The notes beneath the pieces were generated by a model. The model made no database searches, had not been told where the DNA came from, and saw nothing but the letters and a program-made list of their open reading frames with translations. The position numbers and the translations under genes were made by a program. Shown piece by piece: positions 7,797-15,886 of a stretch of DNA of 64,000 nt (positions are counted from its first letter, which is position 1; each line of letters starts with the position of its first letter). Source of the DNA: Polyangiaceae bacterium (GTDB lineage Bacteria > Myxococcota_A > Polyangia > Polyangiales > Polyangiaceae); contig JACKEA010000006.1 of NCBI GenBank assembly GCA_020633235.1, positions 310,001 to 374,000 on the forward strand, written 5' to 3'.

Positions 7797-9347
7797 GTGG
7801 TCCGCCTTCTACGTCTGCTCCCCTTCACGCTCGTGCTCTTGGCCGTCGCGTCCGGCTGCGGCGCTCCACCCCCCGGCACGTCGGAAGACGACGTCGTGGG
7901 AACCACCTCGGAGGCGATCGCGAGCTCCGACGTCATCGCCCGAGCGCAGGCCTGGGTCGACGCCAAGGTCCCCTACTGTCAAGCGCCCAATCACAAGTGG
8001 GACGCAGCGTGCCAGAAGACCTGTAACCGTACGGGAGCGGCGGCGAAGCCGGAGTGGGACCCGTACCGTAGCGATTGCTCCGGTTACGTCTCCTACGCCT
8101 GGGGGCTCCCGCCGCCCGGGCTGGTGGTGACGGGTCTGGTGCAGTCGTCCGTGTCCAGCTCGATCAATGCCGTGGACCTCCAACCGGGAGACGCGCTGCA
8201 CGCCTCGGACAACTCGCACATCATTCTCTTCGCCGGCTGGGTTGGGGGCGGGCACTCCCAGATGACGATCATGCACGAAGGCGACTGCGGCAAGGTCGCG
8301 GAGAAGAAGAACTACTCCGTCACCTCCATCAGCGGCAGCACCGTGCACTTTAGCTGGGGTGGCACGTACAAGGCGCGCCGCTACAACTCGATCAGCTTCG
8401 AGCCCCCGTCCTGCGATCGCAGCGCCGGCGGCTTCACCTTCAGCTGCGATGGCGAACAAGCTGGCATGCATTGCGCCAACGTGAACGAGCCCGAAGACAC
8501 GGACAGCTGGAGCGACAATTTCTTCTGCAGCGAGAGGGATCTGGGCATGCAGTGGTCGACCTCGGGCCTCATTGACGGCATGGACTGCACGGCCGTGGGA
8601 GAGCCCGCGGAGGCCGAGAGCAGCGGCTGGAGCGACGACTACCTGTGTCTACCCGAGCAGAGCATCTTCGCGCTGTCCTACTCCAGTGCCGGCCCAATCG
8701 AGGGCAAGAGCTGCGTGCAGTGGAACGAGCCCGCCGAGAAGGACTCCTGGAGCGACAATTACGTGTGCACCGAGAAGGTGCATGTCTTCGCCAAGGGGCA
8801 GTTCACCTTCAGCAGCGTGGGCCCCATCGAGGGCAAGCACTGCGTGTCCGTCGACGAGCCGGACGACGCCGAGGCCTGGGACGACAACTACTTCTGCAGT
8901 GACCAGGACCTCGGCATGCAATGGTCCAGCGCCGGGCCCATCGCCGGCATGAAGTGCACCCACGTCGGCGAGAGCGCGGACGCCGAGGGCGCCGCCTGGG
9001 ACGACGACTACCTGTGCCTACCGGAAGGTGCTTCCTACGCGCTCACCTGGAGCGAGACGGGGCCCATCGCCGGCAAGAGCTGTGTCCGCTGGTACGACCA
9101 CCAAGAGAAGTCCGACGTGTGGCTCGACAACTGGCTGTGCGCGGAGACCCTGGCGGCGTGGTCCGACGCGGACAACGGTGACCCGATCCCCGCCACTGGA
9201 GACGGCTCGCAGTCGCAGCAGACCAAGCGCCTGCCGGCCGACGCCAGCTCGGGCTGCGCCCTGGGCGGGCGCGCGGGCGGCGACGCCGGCAGCTGGGGCG
9301 TACTCTTGGGCCTCGCGCTCTTGCTCCGCCGGCGCCGCACCCGCTGA
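7797..9347 (+). CDS. NlpC/P60-like secreted peptidase with six C-terminal repeats and MYXO-CTERM tail
   Basis: 516 residues. Signal peptide with a possible lipobox (ASGC). The catalytic domain (~45-195) has Cys94 in DCSGYVSYAWGL and His141 in NSHIILFAGW, the NlpC/P60/CHAP layout of cell-wall or amide hydrolases. From ~205 to ~460 are six ~43-residue repeats with the core GPIxGKxC..EP.....WxDNYxC; repeats 1-3 and 4-6 resemble each other pairwise, so a three-repeat unit was duplicated. The end (GCALGG, a hydrophobic stretch, RRRRTR) is a MYXO-CTERM-type sorting tail. The GTG is fixed by the signal peptide; a sigma-54-like motif lies just before it. Confidence 0.85.
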   Translation: MVRLLRLLPFTLVLLAVASGCGAPPPGTSEDDVVGTTSEAIASSDVIARAQAWVDAKVPYCQAPNHKWDAACQKTCNRTGAAAKPEWDPYRSDCSGYVSYAWGLPPPGLVVTGLVQSSVSSSINAVDLQPGDALHASDNSHIILFAGWVGGGHSQMTIMHEGDCGKVAEKKNYSVTSISGSTVHFSWGGTYKARRYNSISFEPPSCDRSAGGFTFSCDGEQAGMHCANVNEPEDTDSWSDNFFCSERDLGMQWSTSGLIDGMDCTAVGEPAEAESSGWSDDYLCLPEQSIFALSYSSAGPIEGKSCVQWNEPAEKDSWSDNYVCTEKVHVFAKGQFTFSSVGPIEGKHCVSVDEPDDAEAWDDNYFCSDQDLGMQWSSAGPIAGMKCTHVGESADAEGAAWDDDYLCLPEGASYALTWSETGPIAGKSCVRWYDHQEKSDVWLDNWLCAETLAAWSDADNGDPIPATGDGSQSQQTKRLPADASSGCALGGRAGGDAGSWGVLLGLALLLRRRRTR

Positions 9348-9376
9348 TCCTTTCTTGAAGCGACCGGAGGCGTGCG

Positions 9377-11806
9377 ATGCTCCGGGCCATGTTGCAGGTT
9401 CCCCGCGGGCACTTGTTTCTGGGCGCGGAAATCGATCCCGCCACCAAGGAGCGCTTACCCGATCGCGTCTTTCTCGACTCGTCGCGCTTGACCACCCACG
9501 GCGTGGTGGTGGGCATGACCGGCTCCGGCAAGACCGGCCTCGGCGTCGTGCTGTTGGAAGAAGCACTGCTCTCCGACGTGCCCACTCTGATCCTCGATCC
9601 CAAGGGAGACATGGGGAACCTGCTGCTCCACTTCCCGGAGCTCAGTCCCGAGAGCTTTCGCCCGTGGATCGACGAGGACGCCGCGCGCCGCGACGGCATG
9701 GATCCCGACGCCGCAGCGCAGAAGGTGGCAGAGAGCTGGAAGCAGGGTCTGGAGAGCTGGGACATCCGTCCAGGGCGCATTCGCGCGATGGACAACAGCG
9801 CCGTGTTCTCCATCTTCACTCCGGGCTCCAGTGCCGGCGCGCCCCTTTCGATCCTGGGCAGTCCGGTATCCAGCACGTCTCGCGACGTCGAGAGCGTGCG
9901 CGACGAGATCGAGGCCTTCGTCTCGAGCCTGTTGCGATTGGCCAGCATCGAGGCCGATCCGCTGTCGAGCCCCGAGCACGTGCTGCTCGCCACGCTGCTC
10001 GAGAACGCTTGGCGCGACGGTCGCACCCTGGACGTGGGCGCGCTCGTGCTCGAGCTCCTGGATCCGCCGCTACGGCGCGTGGGCGTCTTCGAGGTGGACG
10101 CCTTCTACCCCAAGAAGGAGCGGGAAAAGCTCGCGCGGCGCCTGAACACGCTGCTCGCCTCGCCATCCTTCGCCAGCTGGCTCGAAGGGCCGCCGTTGGA
10201 CATCGGCGCCCTTCTGTACACGCCGGAAGGCAAGCCGCGCGCGTCCATCTTGTATCTCGCACACCTGTCGGACGACGAGCGGCAGTTCGTGGTCACGTTG
10301 GTGCTCTCCAAGCTCGTCACCTGGATGCGCGGACAGCCCGGCACCTCGAACCTGCGCGCCCTGGTGTACATGGACGAGGTGTTCGGCTACGCGCCGCCCA
10401 CGGCGTCGCCTCCGTCGAAGAAGCCGATCCTCACGCTGCTAAAGCAAGCGCGGGCCTTCGGCGTGGGGCTGGTGCTCGCGACGCAGAACCCCGTCGATCT
10501 CGACTACAAGGCCATGAGCAACGCGGGCACCTGGCTCGTCGGGCGCCTGCAGACGGAGAGGGACAAGGAGCGCATCGTGGAGGGACTGCGCTCGGCGGGC
10601 GGCGGCATCGACGTCGCAGAGCTGTCGGCACGCATCGGTGCCCTCGACAAGCGCCAGTACGTGCTGCACCAGACCGGTGAGCCGCTGCGGCTACTGACGA
10701 CGCGCTGGGCGATGTCCTACCTGCGCGGTCCGCTCACCCGTGACGACGTGCGGCGCTTGTCGGACGGCACCACGGGAATCGCTCCACCAGCTCCGGCGCC
10801 GACGTCCACCGCCGCCGCGCCGGCGCCTGCGACTCCGGTCTCCGGCGCGTGGCAACCGCCGGCGCCGCCACCCGCGACCGAGGTCGTCTCCGGCGCGTGG
10901 CAACCGCCGGCGCCGCCCGCGCCCGGCTCTTACGCGGATCCCGGCGCGCCGTGGCTCTCCACCGTGGGCGGCGTGCCGGGTGGACGCGTGCTGGCGCCCG
11001 CTGCGGTGTTTCGTGTCGGGCTGGTGTTCGACGAAGCTCGCGCGGATCTCCGCCACGAAGAAGAGCTCGAAGCCGTGCTGTTCCCCCTCGGGGACAGCTT
11101 CGACACCAGCCGCTTGACGCTGGTCGACTACGACGATCGCGACTTTCGCCCGGAGCCGCCGGCCGGAACCGTGTTCGCTCAGAGCGCCGCGCCGATCCTT
11201 GACGCCAAGTACTTCGACGCCCTGAGCAAGGCGCTCATGGAGCACCTGTATCGCACGCGCACGGTCACCATCTTCGCCAACAAGGAGCTCGGCCTGTACT
11301 CGCGGCCGGGCGAGGATCTCGGTGCGTTCCAGGCGCGTGCCCAGCAAGCCGCGGACGAGCGCGCCAACCAGGACGCTGCCAAGCTGCGAGACAAGTACGC
11401 CTCCCGTATCGACAAGCTCCGCGATCAGATCCAAACCGCGCAGCAGAAGGCCGCCGACGCGCGCTTCGCGGCGTCCCAGCGCAGTCGGCAAGCCACCGCC
11501 AGCGGAGTCGGAGAGCTCGTCGGTCTGCTCGTCGGCGGACGAAGCAGCGCCAAGAACCTCGCTCGCATGGCGGTGCGGGGCTCGGGCAGCTCCAAGGACC
11601 AGCGCCGCGCCGAGGTGGCCGACCAGCGCGCCAACGACAAGCTCACGGAGCTCGCCGCTCTGGAAGCCGAGCTCCGCACGGAGCTCGAGCAGATCGGCGA
11701 AGCCGCCCGAAGGCGCGCCCAAGCCATCGAGACGCTGGACGTCAAGCTCGAGCGCGACGACATCCAGCTGCGCGCCAGTCGCTTGGCGTGGCTCCCCGCC
11801 GGCTGA
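9377..11806 (+). CDS. HerA/VirB4-like ATPase with C-terminal coiled coil
   Basis: 809 residues. Walker A GMTGSGKTG (Lys52) and Walker B LVYMDEVFGY (Asp333-Glu334) belong to the HerA/FtsK-type DNA-translocase superfamily; LVLATQNPVDLDYKAMSNAGTW is the usual sensor block. A Pro/Ala-rich linker (~475-530) contains two copies of VSGAWQPPAPP. The C-terminal third has a coiled coil (~650-700 and ~735-790). GGAGG-type ribosome-binding site six bases before the ATG. HerA usually works with NurA in DNA end processing, but no nuclease gene is next to it, so the role is open. Possibly a membrane- or DNA-associated pump. Confidence 0.8.
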   Translation: MLRAMLQVPRGHLFLGAEIDPATKERLPDRVFLDSSRLTTHGVVVGMTGSGKTGLGVVLLEEALLSDVPTLILDPKGDMGNLLLHFPELSPESFRPWIDEDAARRDGMDPDAAAQKVAESWKQGLESWDIRPGRIRAMDNSAVFSIFTPGSSAGAPLSILGSPVSSTSRDVESVRDEIEAFVSSLLRLASIEADPLSSPEHVLLATLLENAWRDGRTLDVGALVLELLDPPLRRVGVFEVDAFYPKKEREKLARRLNTLLASPSFASWLEGPPLDIGALLYTPEGKPRASILYLAHLSDDERQFVVTLVLSKLVTWMRGQPGTSNLRALVYMDEVFGYAPPTASPPSKKPILTLLKQARAFGVGLVLATQNPVDLDYKAMSNAGTWLVGRLQTERDKERIVEGLRSAGGGIDVAELSARIGALDKRQYVLHQTGEPLRLLTTRWAMSYLRGPLTRDDVRRLSDGTTGIAPPAPAPTSTAAAPAPATPVSGAWQPPAPPPATEVVSGAWQPPAPPAPGSYADPGAPWLSTVGGVPGGRVLAPAAVFRVGLVFDEARADLRHEEELEAVLFPLGDSFDTSRLTLVDYDDRDFRPEPPAGTVFAQSAAPILDAKYFDALSKALMEHLYRTRTVTIFANKELGLYSRPGEDLGAFQARAQQAADERANQDAAKLRDKYASRIDKLRDQIQTAQQKAADARFAASQRSRQATASGVGELVGLLVGGRSSAKNLARMAVRGSGSSKDQRRAEVADQRANDKLTELAALEAELRTELEQIGEAARRRAQAIETLDVKLERDDIQLRASRLAWLPAG

Positions 11807-11947
11807 TCCTGGCCTCGAACGAATTTCGCGAAAGGTGAGGCTCGCGGTTCGGGTTGGCGTGGGGTTTTCGGGCGTGGGCGTGAGACTGCGGGCGTGGGCT
11901 GATGGCGCGTTGAAGCTACGCGAACGTGCGGCTTCGTGTGAGACTAC

Positions 11948-11973
11948 CGCGAGGGTGCCGCGGCGGACCAACA
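11948..11973 (+). repeat. Dispersed hairpin repeat, single arm B (copy 4)
   Basis: CGCGAGGGTGCCGCGGCGG, then ACCAACA, in the 220-base gap between the HerA-like and M3 peptidase genes. I see no gene in that gap. Confidence 0.55.
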
Positions 11974-12026
11974 CTAGCGGCCGATGAGAGGTTGACGGCA
12001 GCGAGGGGCGCGACCATCACGCAGGC

Positions 12027-14198
12027 ATGTCGCGATCGATCTTGAAAGGCGCCCTCCTCTTGGCAACCCTGAGCGCATGTGGGGGAGCGCCGACAGAGGA
12101 GCCCGCCATGCCGCCCCCTTCGCCCATCGCCACCACGGACAAGCCCGCGGCCGCGGCTGACGCGGGGTACGAAGTGCTGCTGGCGGAGTGGCAAGGACCG
12201 GATGGCGGCGTGCCGCCGTGGGACAAGGTCGAGACGCGGTTTCTCGAGCCCGCGGTGACGAAGGGCGGCGAGATGTACTTGGCGGAGATGCGCGCCATCG
12301 GCGAGAGCGCGGAGCCCGCCACGTTCGACAATACGATGGCCGCGATGGAGCGTGCGGGCAAGCCGCTGGATCGCGTGCTCACGGTGTACTCCGTGATGAG
12401 CAGCAGCATGAACACGCCGGAGGTGCAGAAGCTCTCCGAGGTGATCGAGCCGAAGCTCCAAGAGATCATGGACAAGGTGCACTTCGACGCGAAGCTCTTT
12501 GCGCGGGTGAAGGTCGTGTACGACGCTCGCGAAAAGACCGAGCTGTCCCTCGAGCAGCGTCGCCTGGTGGAAAAGACGTACGACGACTTCGTGCGCCGCG
12601 GGGCGCAGCTGGATGCCGCCGGAAAGGCGCGGCTGGGGACCATCAACCAGAAGCTGGCGAAGCTCTTCACCGACTTCGGCAATCGCGTGCAGGCCGATGA
12701 AGACACCTGGGTCACCTTGAAGAAGGACGACCTCGCGGGCCTTCCGGAATCCCTGGTCAAGAGCTTCAAGGCCGCCGCGGAGGAGCGCAAGGCGGACGGT
12801 TGGGTGGTGGTGAACACGCGCTCCGCCGTGGAGCCCTTCTTGAGCTTCTCCGACAGGCGGGAGCTGCGCGAGAAGGTCTGGCGCGCCTTCGTGGACCGTG
12901 GAGATCACGGCGACGCGCACGACACCAACGACATCATCAAGCAGATCGTGAAGCTCCGAGCGGAGCGCGCCAAGCTCCTTGGCTACCCGAGCCACGCCCA
13001 CTGGCGCATGAGCGACACCATGGCCAAGGACCCCAAGAAGGCCGAGGCTCTCATGATGCGCGTGTGGCCCGCGGCGGTGGGGCGCGTGAAGCAGGAAGTC
13101 GCCGACATGCAGAAGCTGGCCAAGAAGGAAGGCCAGAACATCACCATCGAGCCTTGGGACTATCGCTACTACATGGAGAAGGTTCGGAAGCAGAAGTACG
13201 CGCTCGATCAGAACGAGTTCAAGAACTACTTCGTGCTCGAGAACATGATCCAGGCGGCCTACTACATGGCCGGCAAACTGTATGGCTACGCCTTCGAGGA
13301 GATCACCGGCAAGGTGCCGGTGTTTCACCCGGACGTGCGGGTGTATCGCGTCACCAACAAGAAGGACGGCAGCTTCGTCGGCATCCTGTATCGAGACGAC
13401 TTCGCCCGGCAGTACAAGCGCTCCGGCGCCTGGCAGGACACCTACCGCACGGCCCAGAAGGTGGACGGCGTGGTGCACGCCATCGCCTCCAACAACAACA
13501 ACTTCGTGAAGGGCGCCAAGGGGGAGCCGGTGCTCATCAGCTTGGAGGACGCGCGAACCCTGTTCCACGAGTTCGGCCATGCCCTCCACGCTCTCACCAA
13601 CGCCACCACGTATCCGTCCATGGCCAACACGCCGCGGGATTTCGTCGAGTTCCCGAGCCAGGTTCACGAGAACTGGGTGCTCACCCGGGAGATCCTCGAC
13701 AAGTACGCCCGCCACGTGAAAACCGGCGAAAAGATGCCGGAATCCCTGATCAAGAAGATGCGCGCCGCGTCCACCTTCAACCAGGGTTTTGCCACCGTGG
13801 AGTACCTGGCGGACGCCATCTTGGACATGCAGATCCACACGGATCCGAGCGGCGAGATCGAGCCCGATGCCTTCGAGAAGAAGGCCTTGAAGGACATCGG
13901 CATGCCAAAGCAGATCGTGCTCCGGCACCGCTTGCCGCAGTTCATGCACCTGTTCACTTCCGACGCCTATTCCGCGGGCTACTACAGCTACCTGTGGTCC
14001 GACGTGATGGCCGCGGACGCCTGGCACGCCTTCGAGGAAACGAAGGATCCCTTCGACCCGAAGACGGCGGAGAAGTTCAAGAACGTCATCTTGGCCACGG
14101 GCAACGCCGTCGATCGCGCCGAGGCCTACCGCCAGTTCCGGGGCCGCGATCCCAAGGTGGAAGCGCTGCTGGAAAACCGCGGGTTTCCCACCAAGTAG
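12027..14198 (+). CDS. M3-family zinc oligopeptidase lipoprotein
   Basis: 723 residues. Signal peptide with lipobox LSAC, a short Pro/Ala linker, then a full-length M3 (thimet oligopeptidase/peptidyl-dipeptidase Dcp) domain. The zinc site is HEFGHALH (His514, Glu515, His518), with the third ligand Glu expected in the following FVEFPSQVHENW block. These enzymes cut short peptides; the lipobox puts this one at the cell envelope instead of the cytoplasm, so it may digest prey- or medium-derived peptides (inference). The start is set by the signal peptide. Confidence 0.93.
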   Translation: MSRSILKGALLLATLSACGGAPTEEPAMPPPSPIATTDKPAAAADAGYEVLLAEWQGPDGGVPPWDKVETRFLEPAVTKGGEMYLAEMRAIGESAEPATFDNTMAAMERAGKPLDRVLTVYSVMSSSMNTPEVQKLSEVIEPKLQEIMDKVHFDAKLFARVKVVYDAREKTELSLEQRRLVEKTYDDFVRRGAQLDAAGKARLGTINQKLAKLFTDFGNRVQADEDTWVTLKKDDLAGLPESLVKSFKAAAEERKADGWVVVNTRSAVEPFLSFSDRRELREKVWRAFVDRGDHGDAHDTNDIIKQIVKLRAERAKLLGYPSHAHWRMSDTMAKDPKKAEALMMRVWPAAVGRVKQEVADMQKLAKKEGQNITIEPWDYRYYMEKVRKQKYALDQNEFKNYFVLENMIQAAYYMAGKLYGYAFEEITGKVPVFHPDVRVYRVTNKKDGSFVGILYRDDFARQYKRSGAWQDTYRTAQKVDGVVHAIASNNNNFVKGAKGEPVLISLEDARTLFHEFGHALHALTNATTYPSMANTPRDFVEFPSQVHENWVLTREILDKYARHVKTGEKMPESLIKKMRAASTFNQGFATVEYLADAILDMQIHTDPSGEIEPDAFEKKALKDIGMPKQIVLRHRLPQFMHLFTSDAYSAGYYSYLWSDVMAADAWHAFEETKDPFDPKTAEKFKNVILATGNAVDRAEAYRQFRGRDPKVEALLENRGFPTK

Positions 14199-14206
14199 CA
14201 AGAGAA

Positions 14207-14233
14207 TGTTGGTGCGGCGCGATACCCGTCGCG
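14207..14233 (+). repeat. Dispersed hairpin repeat, single arm A (copy 5)
   Basis: TGTTGGTGCGGCGCGATACC, then CGTCGCG, just past the M3 peptidase stop. GCGGCGCGA can pair with the TCGCGCCGC that follows at 14234-14242. The rest of the 293-base gap up to hen1 shows nothing I can name. Confidence 0.65.
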
Positions 14234-14491
14234 TCGCGCCGCCCTTGACCGGCGCGGTGCTCGCGGGCACACTCCGCGCGTCCGTCATGATTCGTCACTC
14301 TCACAAAGCAACCGAAGCGCTCCGGCAAAATCCCGGAAACGCCACCGGTTTGTGGCGAGTGGCGGCCCGACGGAACAGCGATTGAGACTCCTCAGCGACT
14401 GAAGCTCCAGCGGGCCGCCCACCAGGTGGCCCGATTCGTTTTGTGCTTCGGGTCCCTCGGGCCGGCGCGCGTTCAAAAAGGCGCGTTGATC

Positions 14492-15886
14492 ATGCTCCTC
14501 ACCATTTCCACGTCCCACGTTCCGGCGACCGACCTGGGCTTCCTGCTCGCGAAGCACCCGGACAAGTGTCAGTCCTTCGAGCTGAGCTTCGGCACGGCCC
14601 ACGTGTTCTACCCCCAAAGCTCGCGGGAGCGCTGCGCGGTGTCGCTGCTGGTCGACGTCGACCCGGTGGCGCTGGTGCGCGGCAGGAGCGCCGACGCGGC
14701 CGGGTCGCTCCAGCAGTACGTGAACGACCGCCCCTATGTCGCCTCGTCGTTCCTGAGCGTGGCCATCGCGCAGGTGTTTGGCAGCGCTCTGCACGGCAAG
14801 AGCCGGGAGCGCCCGGAGCTGGCAACCCAGTCGATCGAGCTGGAAGCGCGCCTCTCGGTGGTGCCCTGCCGCGGCGGTGAGGCGCTGCTGCGCGCTCTGT
14901 TCGAGCCCCTGGGCTACGCCGTGGTGGCGGAGCGCATCGAGCTCGATTCGGAGTTCCCCGAGTGGGGGCCGAGCCCGTACTTCGACGTGACGCTCTCGGG
15001 CAGCGCGCGGCTCTCGGAGCTCCTGTCCCAACTGTACGTGCTGCTGCCGGTGCTGGACGACTCCAAGCACTACTACGTTTCGGAAGACGAGATTGAAAAG
15101 CTCGTTGCCAAGGGCGAGGGCTGGCTTGGAGGTCACCCGCGGCGCGAGCAGATCGCGAAGCGCTATCTGAAGCACAAGCACGTCTACGCGCGCCAAGCGT
15201 TGGCGCAGCTGTTGGTCGACGAGCAGTGTGACCCCGAGGCGGCGGACGAGGACAAGTCGCGGGAAGAGACGGAGCTCGAGAAGAAGCTGAGCCTGAACGA
15301 GCGGCGTCTCCGCGCCGTGGTGGAGGTGCTCACGGCCGAGGGCGCCGAGTCCGTGGTCGATCTCGGCTGCGGCGAGGGCAAGCTCTTGCGAGCGCTCGTG
15401 GGGGACAAGCGCTTCTCGCGTATCGTAGGGGTCGACGCCTCCCTCCGCGCGCTGGAAGTGGCCGAGCGGAGGCTCCGCCTCGACGAGCTGCCGCCCAAGA
15501 AGCGCGCGCGCACCCAGCTGTTGCACGGCGCGCTCACCTACCGCGACGCCCGGCTCGCGGGCTTCGATGCCGCATGTTTGGTGGAGGTCATCGAGCACGT
15601 GGACCTTCCGCGCCTCGCTGCGCTGGAGCGCGCGGTGTTCGAGTTTGCGCGGCCGCGTCTCGTGGTCGTGACGACGCCCAACGTGGAGTACAACGTTCGC
15701 TTCGAGGGCCTCTCGCCCGGGCGGCTCCGGCACCAGGACCACCGTTTCGAGTGGACGCGGGCGGAGTTTCGCGAGTGGGCGCGCCGCGTGGCCGAGCAGA
15801 ATGGCTACCGCGTGCGCTTCTCGGACGTGGGGGACGTGGACGAAGCCGTCGGTGCTCCGACGCAGCTGGGAGTGTTCTCCAGATGA
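14492..15886 (+). CDS. hen1: Hen1 3'-terminal RNA ribose 2'-O-methyltransferase
   Basis: 464 residues, the length of bacterial Hen1. The N-terminal ~250 residues form the bacterial Hen1 domain; the C-terminal methyltransferase has the SAM motif DLGCGEG (290-296) and the metal motif ExxEH (Glu365, Glu368, His369) with a later His417 in HQDHRFEW. Hen1 methylates the 2'-OH of the 3' end at an RNA break before ligation, so that the repaired junction resists re-cleavage. The ATG at 14492 begins the conserved MLLTISTSHVPATDLGFLL. Its stop overlaps the pnkp start (ATGA). First gene of a four-gene RNA-repair operon. Confidence 0.95.
   Translation: MLLTISTSHVPATDLGFLLAKHPDKCQSFELSFGTAHVFYPQSSRERCAVSLLVDVDPVALVRGRSADAAGSLQQYVNDRPYVASSFLSVAIAQVFGSALHGKSRERPELATQSIELEARLSVVPCRGGEALLRALFEPLGYAVVAERIELDSEFPEWGPSPYFDVTLSGSARLSELLSQLYVLLPVLDDSKHYYVSEDEIEKLVAKGEGWLGGHPRREQIAKRYLKHKHVYARQALAQLLVDEQCDPEAADEDKSREETELEKKLSLNERRLRAVVEVLTAEGAESVVDLGCGEGKLLRALVGDKRFSRIVGVDASLRALEVAERRLRLDELPPKKRARTQLLHGALTYRDARLAGFDAACLVEVIEHVDLPRLAALERAVFEFARPRLVVVTTPNVEYNVRFEGLSPGRLRHQDHRFEWTRAEFREWARRVAEQNGYRVRFSDVGDVDEAVGAPTQLGVFSR

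Noticed and set aside
11916..14288. Long minus-strand frame (790 codons) opposite the M3 peptidase
   Set aside because: Shadow of the peptidase, which has the zinc motif and a lipoprotein signal on the plus strand.
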